7,205 nt of DNA from assembly GCA_003219995.1 (NCBI GenBank), contig QHRC01000115.1:2871-10075 (forward strand), written 5' to 3'. A model generated the notes under the pieces. The model saw nothing but the letters and a program-made list of their open reading frames with translations, did no database searches and was not told where the DNA came from. Source of the stretch: Verrucomicrobiota bacterium (GTDB taxonomy: Bacteria > Verrucomicrobiota > Verrucomicrobiia > Chthoniobacterales > UBA10450). Shown here one piece after another: positions 1-4,793 of this stretch. The position numbers and the translations under genes are program-made. Numbering within the stretch: position 1 is the first letter of the stretch; the number at the start of each line of letters is the position of its first letter.

Positions 1-1
1 C

Positions 2-181
2 CCGGGCATGCTCCAAGTCGGAAAAAAGAAAGGCAACCAGCCGCTGGACGACGTGATCATGGACCACTTGCGCAACACAAGGATCAGTCCCGAAGAGGCC
101 TATGATAAGGCGAGCGACAAGAAAAAATTCCGCCAATTTCTAAAGGACCCGCCCGCTGACAGTTCGGAGGAGTCAGCATGA
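2..181 (+). CDS. pilT: Type IV pilus retraction ATPase PilT, C-terminal 59 residues (5' truncated by window edge)
   Basis: An open frame enters from the left edge and ends at TGA 179-181. The visible tail has a helix resembling the PilT C-terminus: GMLQVGKKKGNQPLDDVI matches the position of the family's 'GMQTxDQxLxxL' segment, and RISPEEAYDKASDKKKF matches the usual 'Ixxe-EAL..a.dp..f' end. The ATPase core with Walker motifs would lie upstream, outside the window. PilT is a cytoplasmic hexameric motor that depolymerises type IV pili for twitching motility, adhesion and DNA uptake. The next gene, also PilT-like, starts within this stop codon (ATGA), so the two are probably translated together, like the pilT-pilU pairs of other bacteria. 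The assignment rests on a short C-terminal stretch plus context. The extreme tail (PPADSSEESA) is low-complexity and acidic. Confidence 0.7.
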   Translation, partial: PGMLQVGKKKGNQPLDDVIMDHLRNTRISPEEAYDKASDKKKFRQFLKDPPADSSEESA

Positions 182-1344
182 GGGTACCTGATCTAGACAA
201 AATTTTATCGACGATGCTGAAAACCTATGACGGCATCTCCGACCTTAATTTTTCTGTCGGCCACCCACCTCAGGTGGAAGACTTCGGCGAGCTCAAACCG
301 GTATTTGCCGATCTGCCAATTGGAGCACTCACTCCCTACCAGACGGAACAGATCGCCCTCACCCTCATGCAAGGGGATCGCCGTTTGATTCACGATTATC
401 TGACTGGAGGCTCGTGCGATTGCAGTTACTCGCTCCACGATGAAGCTCGTTTCCGCGTCAATATTTTTCGCCAGCAGGGACATTTTTCAGTCGTGCTCCG
501 AAAACTTCAGGCAGAAGTTCCGAGCATTGAAGGGCTCCATCTCCCCGTCATTTTACGCGAAGTTGCCAAGGAAAAGACTGGCCTCGTCCTAATGACCGGC
601 GCCACCGGCAGCGGGAAAACGACCACCCTGGCCGCGGTGCTCAACGAGATTAACCACACGCAGCCGGTCCACGTGGTCACGCTGGAGGACCCGATTGAGT
701 ACCTTCACCCAAAACTCAAGGCCACGGTCAATCAGCGCGAGCTTGGGCAGGATTTTAACAACTATCCTAATGGCCTGCGTGCGGCGTTGCGTGAGGCGCC
801 AAAGGTTATCCTCGTCGGCGAAATGCGCGACCGCGCCACCGTGGAAATCGTTCTCATGGCCTCGGAGACCGGTCACCTTGTTTTTAGCACATTGCACACC
901 GTCGACGCCGGCCAGTCGATCAACCGTATCCTCGGCCTCTTTTCCGTCGGCGAAGAAAAGCAACTGCGCATTCGCCTCGCGGATACTCTGCGTTATGTAG
1001 TCAGCCAGCGTCTCGCGCCCAAGGTTGGTGGCGGCCGGCAATTGCTCACCGAAATCCTCGGCCACAACCTGCGCACGCAAGAAGCCATCGCCATCGGAGA
1101 AGGCGAACACCGCAGCTTCTACGAGATCATCGAGGCCAGTTCGACCTTTGGCTGGATGACTTTCGATCAATCGATCCTCGCCGCCTACGAAAACGATCTT
1201 ATCACCGAAGAGACAGCAACGCTTTTTGCCTCGCGAAAGGGCCGCATCACCCGCGGGATCAATTTGATCCAAAAGGCGCGCGGCGTGGATGAGGACCTGG
1301 ACTCCGGTTTGCGCCTCGATTTGCCCGAAAACGCCTTTCGTTAA
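178..1344 (+). CDS. PilT/PilU-family type IV pilus retraction ATPase (second of a tandem pair)
   Basis: A 388-aa member of the secretion/retraction ATPase superfamily. Visible motifs, in order: arginine-containing RFRVNIFRQQG (91-101); Walker A GATGSGKT (141-148); Asp box TLEDPIEY (169-176); Walker B ILVGEMRD (211-218); His box TGHLVFSTLHT (231-241). It should hydrolyse ATP at the inner-membrane base of the pilus to power or assist retraction. The start is well supported: GGAGGA at 166-171 sits 6 nt before ATG 178, which overlaps the preceding pilT-like stop by 4 bp. Two departures from canonical PilT are visible. The usual REDPD before Walker B is REAPK (205-209). The C-terminal AIRNLIRE retraction motif is not recognisable; the equivalent region (about 301-312) reads QEAIAIGEGE. 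Together with the tandem arrangement and the ~45-residue C-terminal extension, this favours an accessory, PilU-like role. That role is inferred; family membership is secure. Confidence 0.92.
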   Translation: MRVPDLDKILSTMLKTYDGISDLNFSVGHPPQVEDFGELKPVFADLPIGALTPYQTEQIALTLMQGDRRLIHDYLTGGSCDCSYSLHDEARFRVNIFRQQGHFSVVLRKLQAEVPSIEGLHLPVILREVAKEKTGLVLMTGATGSGKTTTLAAVLNEINHTQPVHVVTLEDPIEYLHPKLKATVNQRELGQDFNNYPNGLRAALREAPKVILVGEMRDRATVEIVLMASETGHLVFSTLHTVDAGQSINRILGLFSVGEEKQLRIRLADTLRYVVSQRLAPKVGGGRQLLTEILGHNLRTQEAIAIGEGEHRSFYEIIEASSTFGWMTFDQSILAAYENDLITEETATLFASRKGRITRGINLIQKARGVDEDLDSGLRLDLPENAFR

Positions 1345-1358
1345 ATCGACATCGACAG

Positions 1359-1826
1359 ATGGAACAGGAGCTCGAATCAACTTTTCTCGATCGAGGTGAC
1401 AATACGACTCTGGTCTGCGTCGACCATGAGCAATACCAAAAGATCATCGTACCGCAGCTGATCGATCTAGGTTACAAGGTGCATCTCGGTTTATTCGAAG
1501 AAGACGTGTTCCTCAAGCTTCAGACCTACAGCTACGATGTGCTCGTGATCTACGAGAGCTTCAAGGATTCCACCTTGGAGACAAACCCAATTCTGCGCGA
1601 GATCACAAAACGCCCGGACGCGCGGCGGCGCGAATATTTCGTGGTCCTGCTCAGCCAACGCTTTGCCACCAATGATACGATGGCCGCATTCGTGCAAAGC
1701 GTCGATCAGATCATCAACATCGGCGACCTCGCCAACTTCAAGCCGGTCTTGCAGCGCGGGATCACCCAGCATCGGAAACTTTATCATTCCTTTAACCAGA
1801 CGCTGGAGAGCGTTCAATCGCTCTAA
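1359..1826 (+). CDS. Receiver-like (pseudo-receiver) protein in the pilus cluster
   Basis: A 155-aa protein with the layout of a CheY-type receiver but without its phosphorylation chemistry. A first beta strand TTLVCVDHEQY (16-26) is followed by a helix, then GYKVHLGLFEEDVFLKLQ (38-55) resembling the beta2-alpha2 segment. YDVLVIYESF (59-68) matches the phosphoacceptor strand (usual form YDLVLLD), with Tyr65 where Asp is expected. REYFVVLLSQ (91-100) matches beta4, and SVDQIINIGDL (114-124) matches beta5 without the usual Lys-Pro. A polar helical tail follows. It starts 14 nt after the ATPase stop, on the same strand, without a clear Shine-Dalgarno sequence, so it is probably co-transcribed and translationally coupled. 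A phosphorylation-independent protein-interaction role in pilus control, as known for the FrzS pseudo-receiver of Myxococcus, is an inference. I recognise the fold pattern, not a named family. Confidence 0.65.
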   Translation: MEQELESTFLDRGDNTTLVCVDHEQYQKIIVPQLIDLGYKVHLGLFEEDVFLKLQTYSYDVLVIYESFKDSTLETNPILREITKRPDARRREYFVVLLSQRFATNDTMAAFVQSVDQIINIGDLANFKPVLQRGITQHRKLYHSFNQTLESVQSL

Positions 1827-1876
1827 TTTTCCGCGGCTGCGGCCCACAGCACAAGATCTCTGGCCTCTGATCTGGC

Positions 1877-1882
1877 AAAGGA
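1877..1882 (+). promoter_or_regulatory. Shine-Dalgarno site supporting the TTG start of the response regulator
   Basis: AAAGGA lies 5 nt upstream of TTG 1888. It is the only purine-rich anti-16S-like site found ahead of any in-frame ATG, GTG or TTG near the receiver domain, so it decides the start call between 1663, 1888 and 1945. Confidence 0.5.
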
Positions 1883-1887
1883 CGGTT

Positions 1888-2367
1888 TTGCCGGAGCGAA
1901 ACTTCCGACGGGAGTGGCATCACGACTGCTTAACCAAAGCCGTCGTGACAAAGAAATTTGAGTCCCAACCAGAAGGCATTCAGCCCCACGTCAACACCCT
2001 TGAGCTGAAAGCCATTTTAGTGGTCGATGACGACCAGCAACTCGCCTCAGCATTGCAGTGGATCCTGGCGGAGGAGAATTTTTTCGTCGACGTCGCCTTC
2101 GATGGCGAGGAAGCCCTCCCCAAGCTGAAAGCGCACGATTACGACGCCGTGATCTGCGACCTGCAGATGCCGCGTCTACGCGGTGACGAATTTTATCTGA
2201 GAACGAAAGAAATGCGGCCAAACCTCGCCGACCGCTTCATCTTTATTACCGGTTTCGCGACCGATCCTCATATCGCCCTCTTTCTTAGCAAGCATAGCCT
2301 GAAGTACCTTGTGAAACCCTTTCCGGTCCAAAGGCTCATTACTTGCGTCCAAGAATTATTCCGCTGA
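1888..2367 (+). CDS. Single-domain CheY-like response regulator
   Basis: A receiver domain fills the C-terminal 120 of 159 residues. Acidic pocket DDD at 47-49 (ILVVDDD), phosphoacceptor Asp91 in AVICDLQMP, Thr121 in FIFITG and Lys143-Pro144 in LVKPF are all present, so it should accept phosphate from a histidine kinase. No output domain follows, so signalling would be by protein contact. Start choice: the frame is open from ATG 1663, but that would overlap the previous gene by over 160 bp in another frame and encode an unrelated Ser/Arg-rich stretch. TTG 1888 has AAAGGA (1877-1882) 5 nt upstream and is preferred. GTG 1945, giving 140 aa without a visible ribosome site, is the alternative. 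It lies 61 bp after the pseudo-receiver on the same strand and no kinase gene is visible, so its partner is elsewhere. Context suggests pilus or surface-motility control, like PilG/PilH; this is inferred. Confidence 0.85.
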   Translation: MPERNFRREWHHDCLTKAVVTKKFESQPEGIQPHVNTLELKAILVVDDDQQLASALQWILAEENFFVDVAFDGEEALPKLKAHDYDAVICDLQMPRLRGDEFYLRTKEMRPNLADRFIFITGFATDPHIALFLSKHSLKYLVKPFPVQRLITCVQELFR

Positions 2368-2435
2368 GTTCGCCCGGCATTGTCCAAGAAGAGGCGATGG
2401 CGGTTCGGTTGGGGGCAATGCGAGAGTGGGGTTCA

Positions 2436-2546
2436 TTAATGCTCCATCAAAATCCGCGAGAAGTGCTAGATTTTGTGGAATGTCTTGTAAAGCGGCGTAG
2501 GCGCGGCGCGGATGACGTTCGGTTCGCGGAAATCGCATTTCACCGA
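2436..2546 (-). pseudogene. kynU: Kynureninase C-terminal remnant with internal TAG
   Basis: Read leftward from 2546, this frame gives CDFREPNVIRAAPTPLY, then KTFHKI, a TAG (2466-2468), then HFSRILMEH and a TAA (2436-2438). Kynureninases end in a segment of the form 'DxREPxVIRvAPxPLYNtFxdvWrFxxIL', so the match is specific. The internal TAG falls exactly at the usual Trp (one G-to-A change from TGG), and the conserved Asn after PLY has become Lys. Only about 36 codons remain of a protein normally over 400 aa; the PLP-binding core is absent. The intact enzyme would cleave kynurenine to anthranilate and alanine in tryptophan breakdown. The frame closes at TGA 2547-2549, where the CreD-like fragment adjoins. 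This is a dead fragment. Recognition is from memory of the family C-terminus, without alignment. Confidence 0.72.
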
Positions 2547-2695
2547 TCACTCAATGCTCCGGTGATCAACTCCAACGGAATCAACAACGCCAGCACCAGA
2601 GCCCCGACTCCGAGCAACTTGATAATCGTCTTGTTCCGGCGGGTAAACGACGGCTGCGATTTTGGTAACGGCGGCGGTGCTTGGGTTTCCGGCAT
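2540..2695 (-). pseudogene. Truncated CreD-like inner-membrane protein, N-terminal 51 codons
   Basis: An ATG-started frame at 2695 encodes 51 residues. A proline-rich cytoplasmic leader (MPETQAPPPLPKSQP) and a basic FTRRNKT segment are followed by one hydrophobic helix, KLLGVGALVLALLIPLELI (26-44), then TGALSDR and TGA. The arrangement 'KLl.iG.L.L.LLIPl.lI..l..eR' after a short polar leader is how CreD (cell envelope integrity, ~450 aa) proteins begin. The family's continuation (RR.EAv.EI...WG) is missing. Instead the sequence runs at once into a kynureninase 3' end in another frame. No Shine-Dalgarno site is seen before the ATG. The fragment is therefore most simply the 5' stub of a deleted creD. 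It could still be expressed as a 51-aa single-span membrane peptide. The CreD identity is moderately confident because only the signal-anchor region is available. Confidence 0.6.
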
Positions 2696-2718
2696 GTCGC
2701 GAGATTGAATGAGTTGAA

Positions 2719-3519
2719 TCAGTTAGGCAAAGAATTTTCGGGCCCAGAGTGTGACCGTCGCCGGATCAGCGCGGCCTCGCGCATGAAATTCGGATTTCGA
2801 ATTATGTGCGTGGACGGTCGATCATCCGAACCGCTTCGCGCGAACAAAGAAAAACAATCGATCAACCGCCGGCCGCGCCAATTAACCAGCTCCTGGCCGA
2901 GGCAATGCAAACCATACCGCGCGCATAACCCTCGAAATAACTCGGCGCTCATGTTCGGATCGCGCTGGTGGTCCCAATCGAGGATTTTCGCCTTGATCAG
3001 CAATTTTTCCGCGCGCCGTGGGAGTCTTTCGCGGAAGGAGTGTGCGTATTCGCCGAGATTTGAATGATGAATGAATCCTTTGCCGCCGATTCGCAACTTG
3101 GCGCCCAGTTCGCTGAGGTAGGCTTCGATAATCTCCCGTTTTACATGCACGAGAGAATCGAAGCTAAATACGAAATCGATCGACTGGTCGGGAAAGATCG
3201 ACAGTGAACGCCCGTCGTTGAGATAACAGCGCACGCGCGGATGAGCGGCGAAACGCCGGCGACAGGCTTCGATGCATTCGACGGCCGGATCAACGATCAA
3301 CAAATGTTCGCAGTAATCTTTGAGATAATTCGTCCAGCGCCCAAAGCCCGGCCCGATTTCTAAGATCGTGCCGGACGGCAGACAATCCCGGATGCGCGGA
3401 AGAATCGCGCCGGACCATTGTGCGGCCGAAGTTCCCCACGATTCCGACCATTCTTCTCCCGCGTCTTTCCAATCGTACTTAACGTTGGAGAACTCCGGAC
3501 CACGACCAGATTGAGCCAT
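2719..3519 (-). CDS. Class I SAM-dependent methyltransferase
   Basis: 266 aa with a Rossmann-type methyltransferase core. Visible elements: motif I ILEIGPGFGRWT (52-63), which binds S-adenosylmethionine; LLIVDPA (73-79) with Asp77 at the end of beta2, expected to contact the SAM ribose; LNDGRSLS (100-107) near the adenine; IDFVFSFDSLVHV (114-126) as the motif IV strand; and LRIGGKGFIHHSN (142-154) as the post-core strand. The N-terminus has WSESWGTSAAQW (24-35), a Trp-rich lead-in. The last ~35 residues are basic and lack recognisable structure. The methyl acceptor cannot be read from sequence; small-molecule or glycan substrates are typical for this general type. ATG 3519 has no obvious Shine-Dalgarno site, and a paired-hairpin repeat sits only 18 bp upstream. 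It may be read from the same transcript as the upstream tRNA-Phe, or from a promoter within or beyond the repeat. Confidence 0.85.
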   Translation of the reverse strand: MAQSGRGPEFSNVKYDWKDAGEEWSESWGTSAAQWSGAILPRIRDCLPSGTILEIGPGFGRWTNYLKDYCEHLLIVDPAVECIEACRRRFAAHPRVRCYLNDGRSLSIFPDQSIDFVFSFDSLVHVKREIIEAYLSELGAKLRIGGKGFIHHSNLGEYAHSFRERLPRRAEKLLIKAKILDWDHQRDPNMSAELFRGLCARYGLHCLGQELVNWRGRRLIDCFSLFARSGSDDRPSTHIIRNPNFMREAALIRRRSHSGPENSLPN

Positions 3520-3537
3520 TGATGTTGAAATTGGAAT

Positions 3538-3596
3538 GTAGGGGAAGCTGTCAGCTTCCCATTTAAATAATTTGGGACGCTAGCAGCGTCCCCTAC
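3538..3596. repeat. REP/BIME-like paired hairpin, element 1
   Basis: Two inward-facing units lie 13 bp apart. The plus unit has foot GTAG (3538-3541), arm GGGAAGCT, loop GTC and arm AGCTTCCC (to 3560). The minus unit has foot GTAG (3596-3593), arm GGGACGCT, loop GCT and arm AGCGTCCC (to 3574). Both stems are perfect 8-bp helices with 3-nt loops, and the feet give the whole element inverted ends (TGTAGGGGA/TCCCCTACA). The spacer is AT-rich (ATTTAAATAATTT). A GTAG tetranucleotide beside a short hairpin is the design of REP elements handled by RAYT (Y1) transposases; that link is inferred. It sits between tRNA-Phe and the methyltransferase start. Confidence 0.82.
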
Positions 3597-3651
3597 AGCT
3601 TTATTTTGGTCGATCGTGACATCCGGCAGATAATGGCATTTTATCGGCATG

Positions 3652-3724
3652 TGGCTGGGGGCGGAATCGAACCGCCGACACGTGGATTTTCAGTCCACTG
3701 CTCTGCCAACTGAGCTACCCAGCC
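3652..3724 (-). tRNA. tRNA-Phe (anticodon GAA)
   Basis: A 73-nt cloverleaf read leftward from 3724. The acceptor stem GGCTGGG pairs with CCCAGCC, with discriminator A at 3652. The D arm is GCTC/GAGC. The anticodon arm is GTGGA, loop CTGAAAA, TCCAC, giving anticodon GAA (Phe). The variable loop is GTGTC, and the T arm is GGCGG, TTCGATT, CCGCC. All stems pair fully. The 3' CCA is not encoded (the next bases are CAT) and must be added by the CCA-adding enzyme. The gene is 130 bp downstream of aat on the same strand, and Aat can use Phe-tRNA as a donor. Confidence 0.97.
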
Positions 3725-3760
3725 GTAAGATCGGCAGCTGCATGCCAAAGCCGGGCGTTC

Positions 3761-3788
3761 ACTATGCAAGATTTCGATTCTAGGGCAA
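3761..3788 (-). promoter_or_regulatory. Possible promoter of tRNA-Phe
   Basis: On the minus strand TTGCCC (3788-3783) and CATAGT (3766-3761) are separated by 16 bp. Each matches the sigma-70 consensus at four of six positions. Transcription would begin about 30 bp before the tRNA 5' end. This is a weak call made by eye; read-through from aat is an alternative. Confidence 0.3.
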
Positions 3789-3795
3789 GTAACAG

Positions 3796-3853
3796 GTAGG
3801 GACGGACCGGGCGGTCCGAAGAATAGCCGGCGCGCTCGGAGAGCACGCCCTAC
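3796..3853. repeat. REP/BIME-like paired hairpin, element 2
   Basis: The plus unit has foot GTAG (3796-3799), then CGGACCG, loop GG and CGGTCCG (3803-3818), a 7-bp stem. The minus unit has foot GTAG (3853-3850), then GGCGTGCTC, loop TCC and GAGCGCGCC (3849-3829), a 9-bp stem with one G-T wobble. The outer ends AGGTAGGG/CCCTACCT are inverted. The right end lies 1 bp from the TAA of aat, so the aat transcript should carry these hairpins just after its stop codon. Confidence 0.78.
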
Positions 3854-3854
3854 C

Positions 3855-4421
3855 TTAAAACTTTCGCGGCAATTCAACGGCGCGTGCGAGCAAGCGCAGA
3901 TAATGATTTCTCGAAATTTCAATCGCACCGAACTGTCGCAAATGCGGCGTGAGCCATTGTGTGTCGAGCAGCGCAAATTTTTTCGCGCGCAAATGTTCGA
4001 CCAGTGCGACGAGCGCAATCTTGGATGCGTCTCTTTCGCGATGAAACATCGACTCGCCAAAAAATGCGCCGCCGATGGCGACGCCGTAAAGTCCACCGGC
4101 AAGTTTGCCTGTGCTCCATGTCTCGACGGAGTGGGCGTAACCGATCTCGTGTAGCCGCTCGTAGCTCTCGACGATTTCAGGATTGATCCAGGTGTCTTCG
4201 CGCTTGGCGCAGGCACGGATCACTTCGCCGAATCGATTGTCGATCTTGATTTGAAAGATTCCTTTTCGCAAGACGCGTTGCAGCGCATGCGGCACATGAA
4301 AGTCTTCCAGTGGCAAAATCGCGCGCGGATCGGGCGAGAACCATTCGATGGCGTTGTCGTCCATTGCCATCGGGAAAACGCCGAGCCGATAACCTTGCAG
4401 TAAAAGTTCTGGTTCAATCAT
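3855..4421 (-). CDS. aat: Leucyl/phenylalanyl-tRNA--protein transferase
   Basis: 188 aa. The enzyme moves Leu or Phe from charged tRNA to the N-terminal Arg or Lys of proteins, creating N-degrons read by ClpS/ClpAP in the cytoplasm. Visible family signatures: LLLQGYRLGVFPM (6-18), WFSPDPRAILPL (27-38), TWI (77-79), GGLYGVAIGGAFFGESMF (109-126) containing Glu123, LLDTQWLTPHLRQFGAIEI (151-169) with Asp153 and Gln155 (equivalent to E. coli Asp186 and Gln188), and ISR (169-171). It is shorter than the 234-aa E. coli protein because the N-terminal domain is reduced, as in many non-enteric homologues. Start: ATG 4421 has GGGAG 5 nt upstream. The in-frame TTG at 4433 adds four residues but overlaps that ribosome site, so ATG is chosen. 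tRNA-Phe lies downstream and a divergent lipoprotein gene upstream, across a paired-hairpin repeat. Confidence 0.95.
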   Translation of the reverse strand: MIEPELLLQGYRLGVFPMAMDDNAIEWFSPDPRAILPLEDFHVPHALQRVLRKGIFQIKIDNRFGEVIRACAKREDTWINPEIVESYERLHEIGYAHSVETWSTGKLAGGLYGVAIGGAFFGESMFHRERDASKIALVALVEHLRAKKFALLDTQWLTPHLRQFGAIEISRNHYLRLLARAVELPRKF

Positions 4422-4426
4422 TGCGG

Positions 4427-4431
4427 CTCCC
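4427..4431 (-). promoter_or_regulatory. Shine-Dalgarno site of aat
   Basis: On the minus strand GGGAG precedes ATG 4421 by 5 nt. It settles the start at 4421 over the in-frame TTG at 4433, whose last base is the first G of this site. Confidence 0.6.
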
Positions 4432-4475
4432 AAATTCTACGCATGTTTCCTTGAAAACAGCAGCCTGCTGAGATT

Positions 4476-4538
4476 GTAGAGGCGCTTGTGCCAAGTGCCT
4501 GTTTATCTACTCTCGGCGCTTGATACAAGCGCCGCTAC
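4476..4538. repeat. REP/BIME-like paired hairpin, element 3
   Basis: The plus unit has foot GTAG (4476-4479), A, then GGCGCTTG, loop TGC and CAAGTGCC (4481-4499), an 8-bp stem with one G-T wobble. The minus unit has foot GTAG (4538-4535), then CGGCGCTTG, loop TAT and CAAGCGCCG (4534-4514), a perfect 9-bp stem. The two units share the core GGCGCTTG, so the element as a whole is a near-perfect inverted repeat. It lies in the divergent gap between aat and the lipoprotein gene, upstream of both. Confidence 0.82.
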
Positions 4539-4543
4539 AACGC

Positions 4544-4571
4544 TTGCATTGCATAACTTGCTTCTTAAAAT
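4544..4571 (+). promoter_or_regulatory. Possible promoter of the lipoprotein-guaA unit
   Basis: TTGCAT (4544-4549) and TAAAAT (4566-4571, five of six matches to TATAAT) are spaced 16 bp apart. The -10 ends only 6 bp before ATG 4578, so transcription would begin at or next to the start codon. That would give a leaderless or nearly leaderless mRNA, consistent with the lack of a properly spaced Shine-Dalgarno site (GGA at 4572-4574 is only 3 nt from the ATG). By-eye call. Confidence 0.35.
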
Positions 4572-4577
4572 GGACAG

Positions 4578-4793
4578 ATGAAACGCCTTCCGGTTTTGCT
4601 CTTGATCGCCGGTGCGCTGATCGTGGGCGGTTGCGCCGATCCGCTGGAGCAGCGCAGCACGGAAGAAGTAGGATCCCAGCTCAAACGCGGCATTTCCGGT
4701 CAGGGCCAATTGGTGCCGAATGAATCGACCAACAATCCGACCGGTGCTGCAACCGCATCGGAGACGCCGCCAGACTACCCTCCGCCTCCGTGA
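4578..4793 (+). CDS. Small lipoprotein, 71 aa
   Basis: The N-terminus is a clear lipoprotein signal: MKR, a hydrophobic stretch [12 protein letters not shown] and the lipobox VGGC with Cys19 as the lipidated residue. Ala follows the Cys, so by the E. coli rule it would not be retained in the inner membrane. The mature part is about 53 residues, polar and probably unstructured, rich in Gln, Ser, Thr and Asn, ending in a proline run (DYPPPP). I do not recognise a family and assign no function. Its TGA (4791-4793) overlaps the GTG start of guaA in GTGA, so guaA translation is likely coupled to it. It is the first gene of this + strand unit and divergent from aat. The signal peptide, the position and the tight overlap support it as a real gene despite its size. 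Confidence 0.8.
   Translation: MKRLPVLLLIAGALIVGGCADPLEQRSTEEVGSQLKRGISGQGQLVPNESTNNPTGAATASETPPDYPPPP

Noticed and set aside
589..1380. 263-aa minus-strand open frame
   Set aside because: It is antisense to the PilT-like ATPase core, whose motifs are unmistakable on the + strand.
1827..1850. Terminator after the pseudo-receiver (CCGC/GCGG hairpin at about 1832-1843)
   Set aside because: The stem is only 4 bp and no T-run follows.
1663..1887. N-terminal extension of the response regulator from ATG 1663
   Set aside because: It runs inside the pseudo-receiver gene in another frame and encodes a Ser/Arg-rich stretch typical of a shadow frame.
2356..2550. 64-aa minus-strand frame beginning MIGEMRFPRTE
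   Set aside because: It is the shadow of the kynU remnant, offset in frame. The kynureninase match lies in a different frame, and this one shows no family similarity.
2343..2708. 121-aa open frame on the + strand
   Set aside because: It overlaps the response regulator's end and lies opposite the creD and kynU remnants, whose protein-level matches are on the minus strand. The translation has no recognisable features.
3641..4216. 191-aa minus-strand open frame
   Set aside because: It passes through tRNA-Phe and overlaps aat in another frame. Its end, VAQLAEQWTENPRVGGSIPP, is the well-known false translation of a tRNA gene.
4422..4433. Longer aat start at TTG 4433
   Set aside because: It overlaps the GGGAG site that is correctly spaced for ATG 4421.
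3538..4538. CRISPR array from the repeated hairpins
   Set aside because: Spacing is irregular, arms differ in sequence, genes lie between the elements and there are no direct identical repeats.
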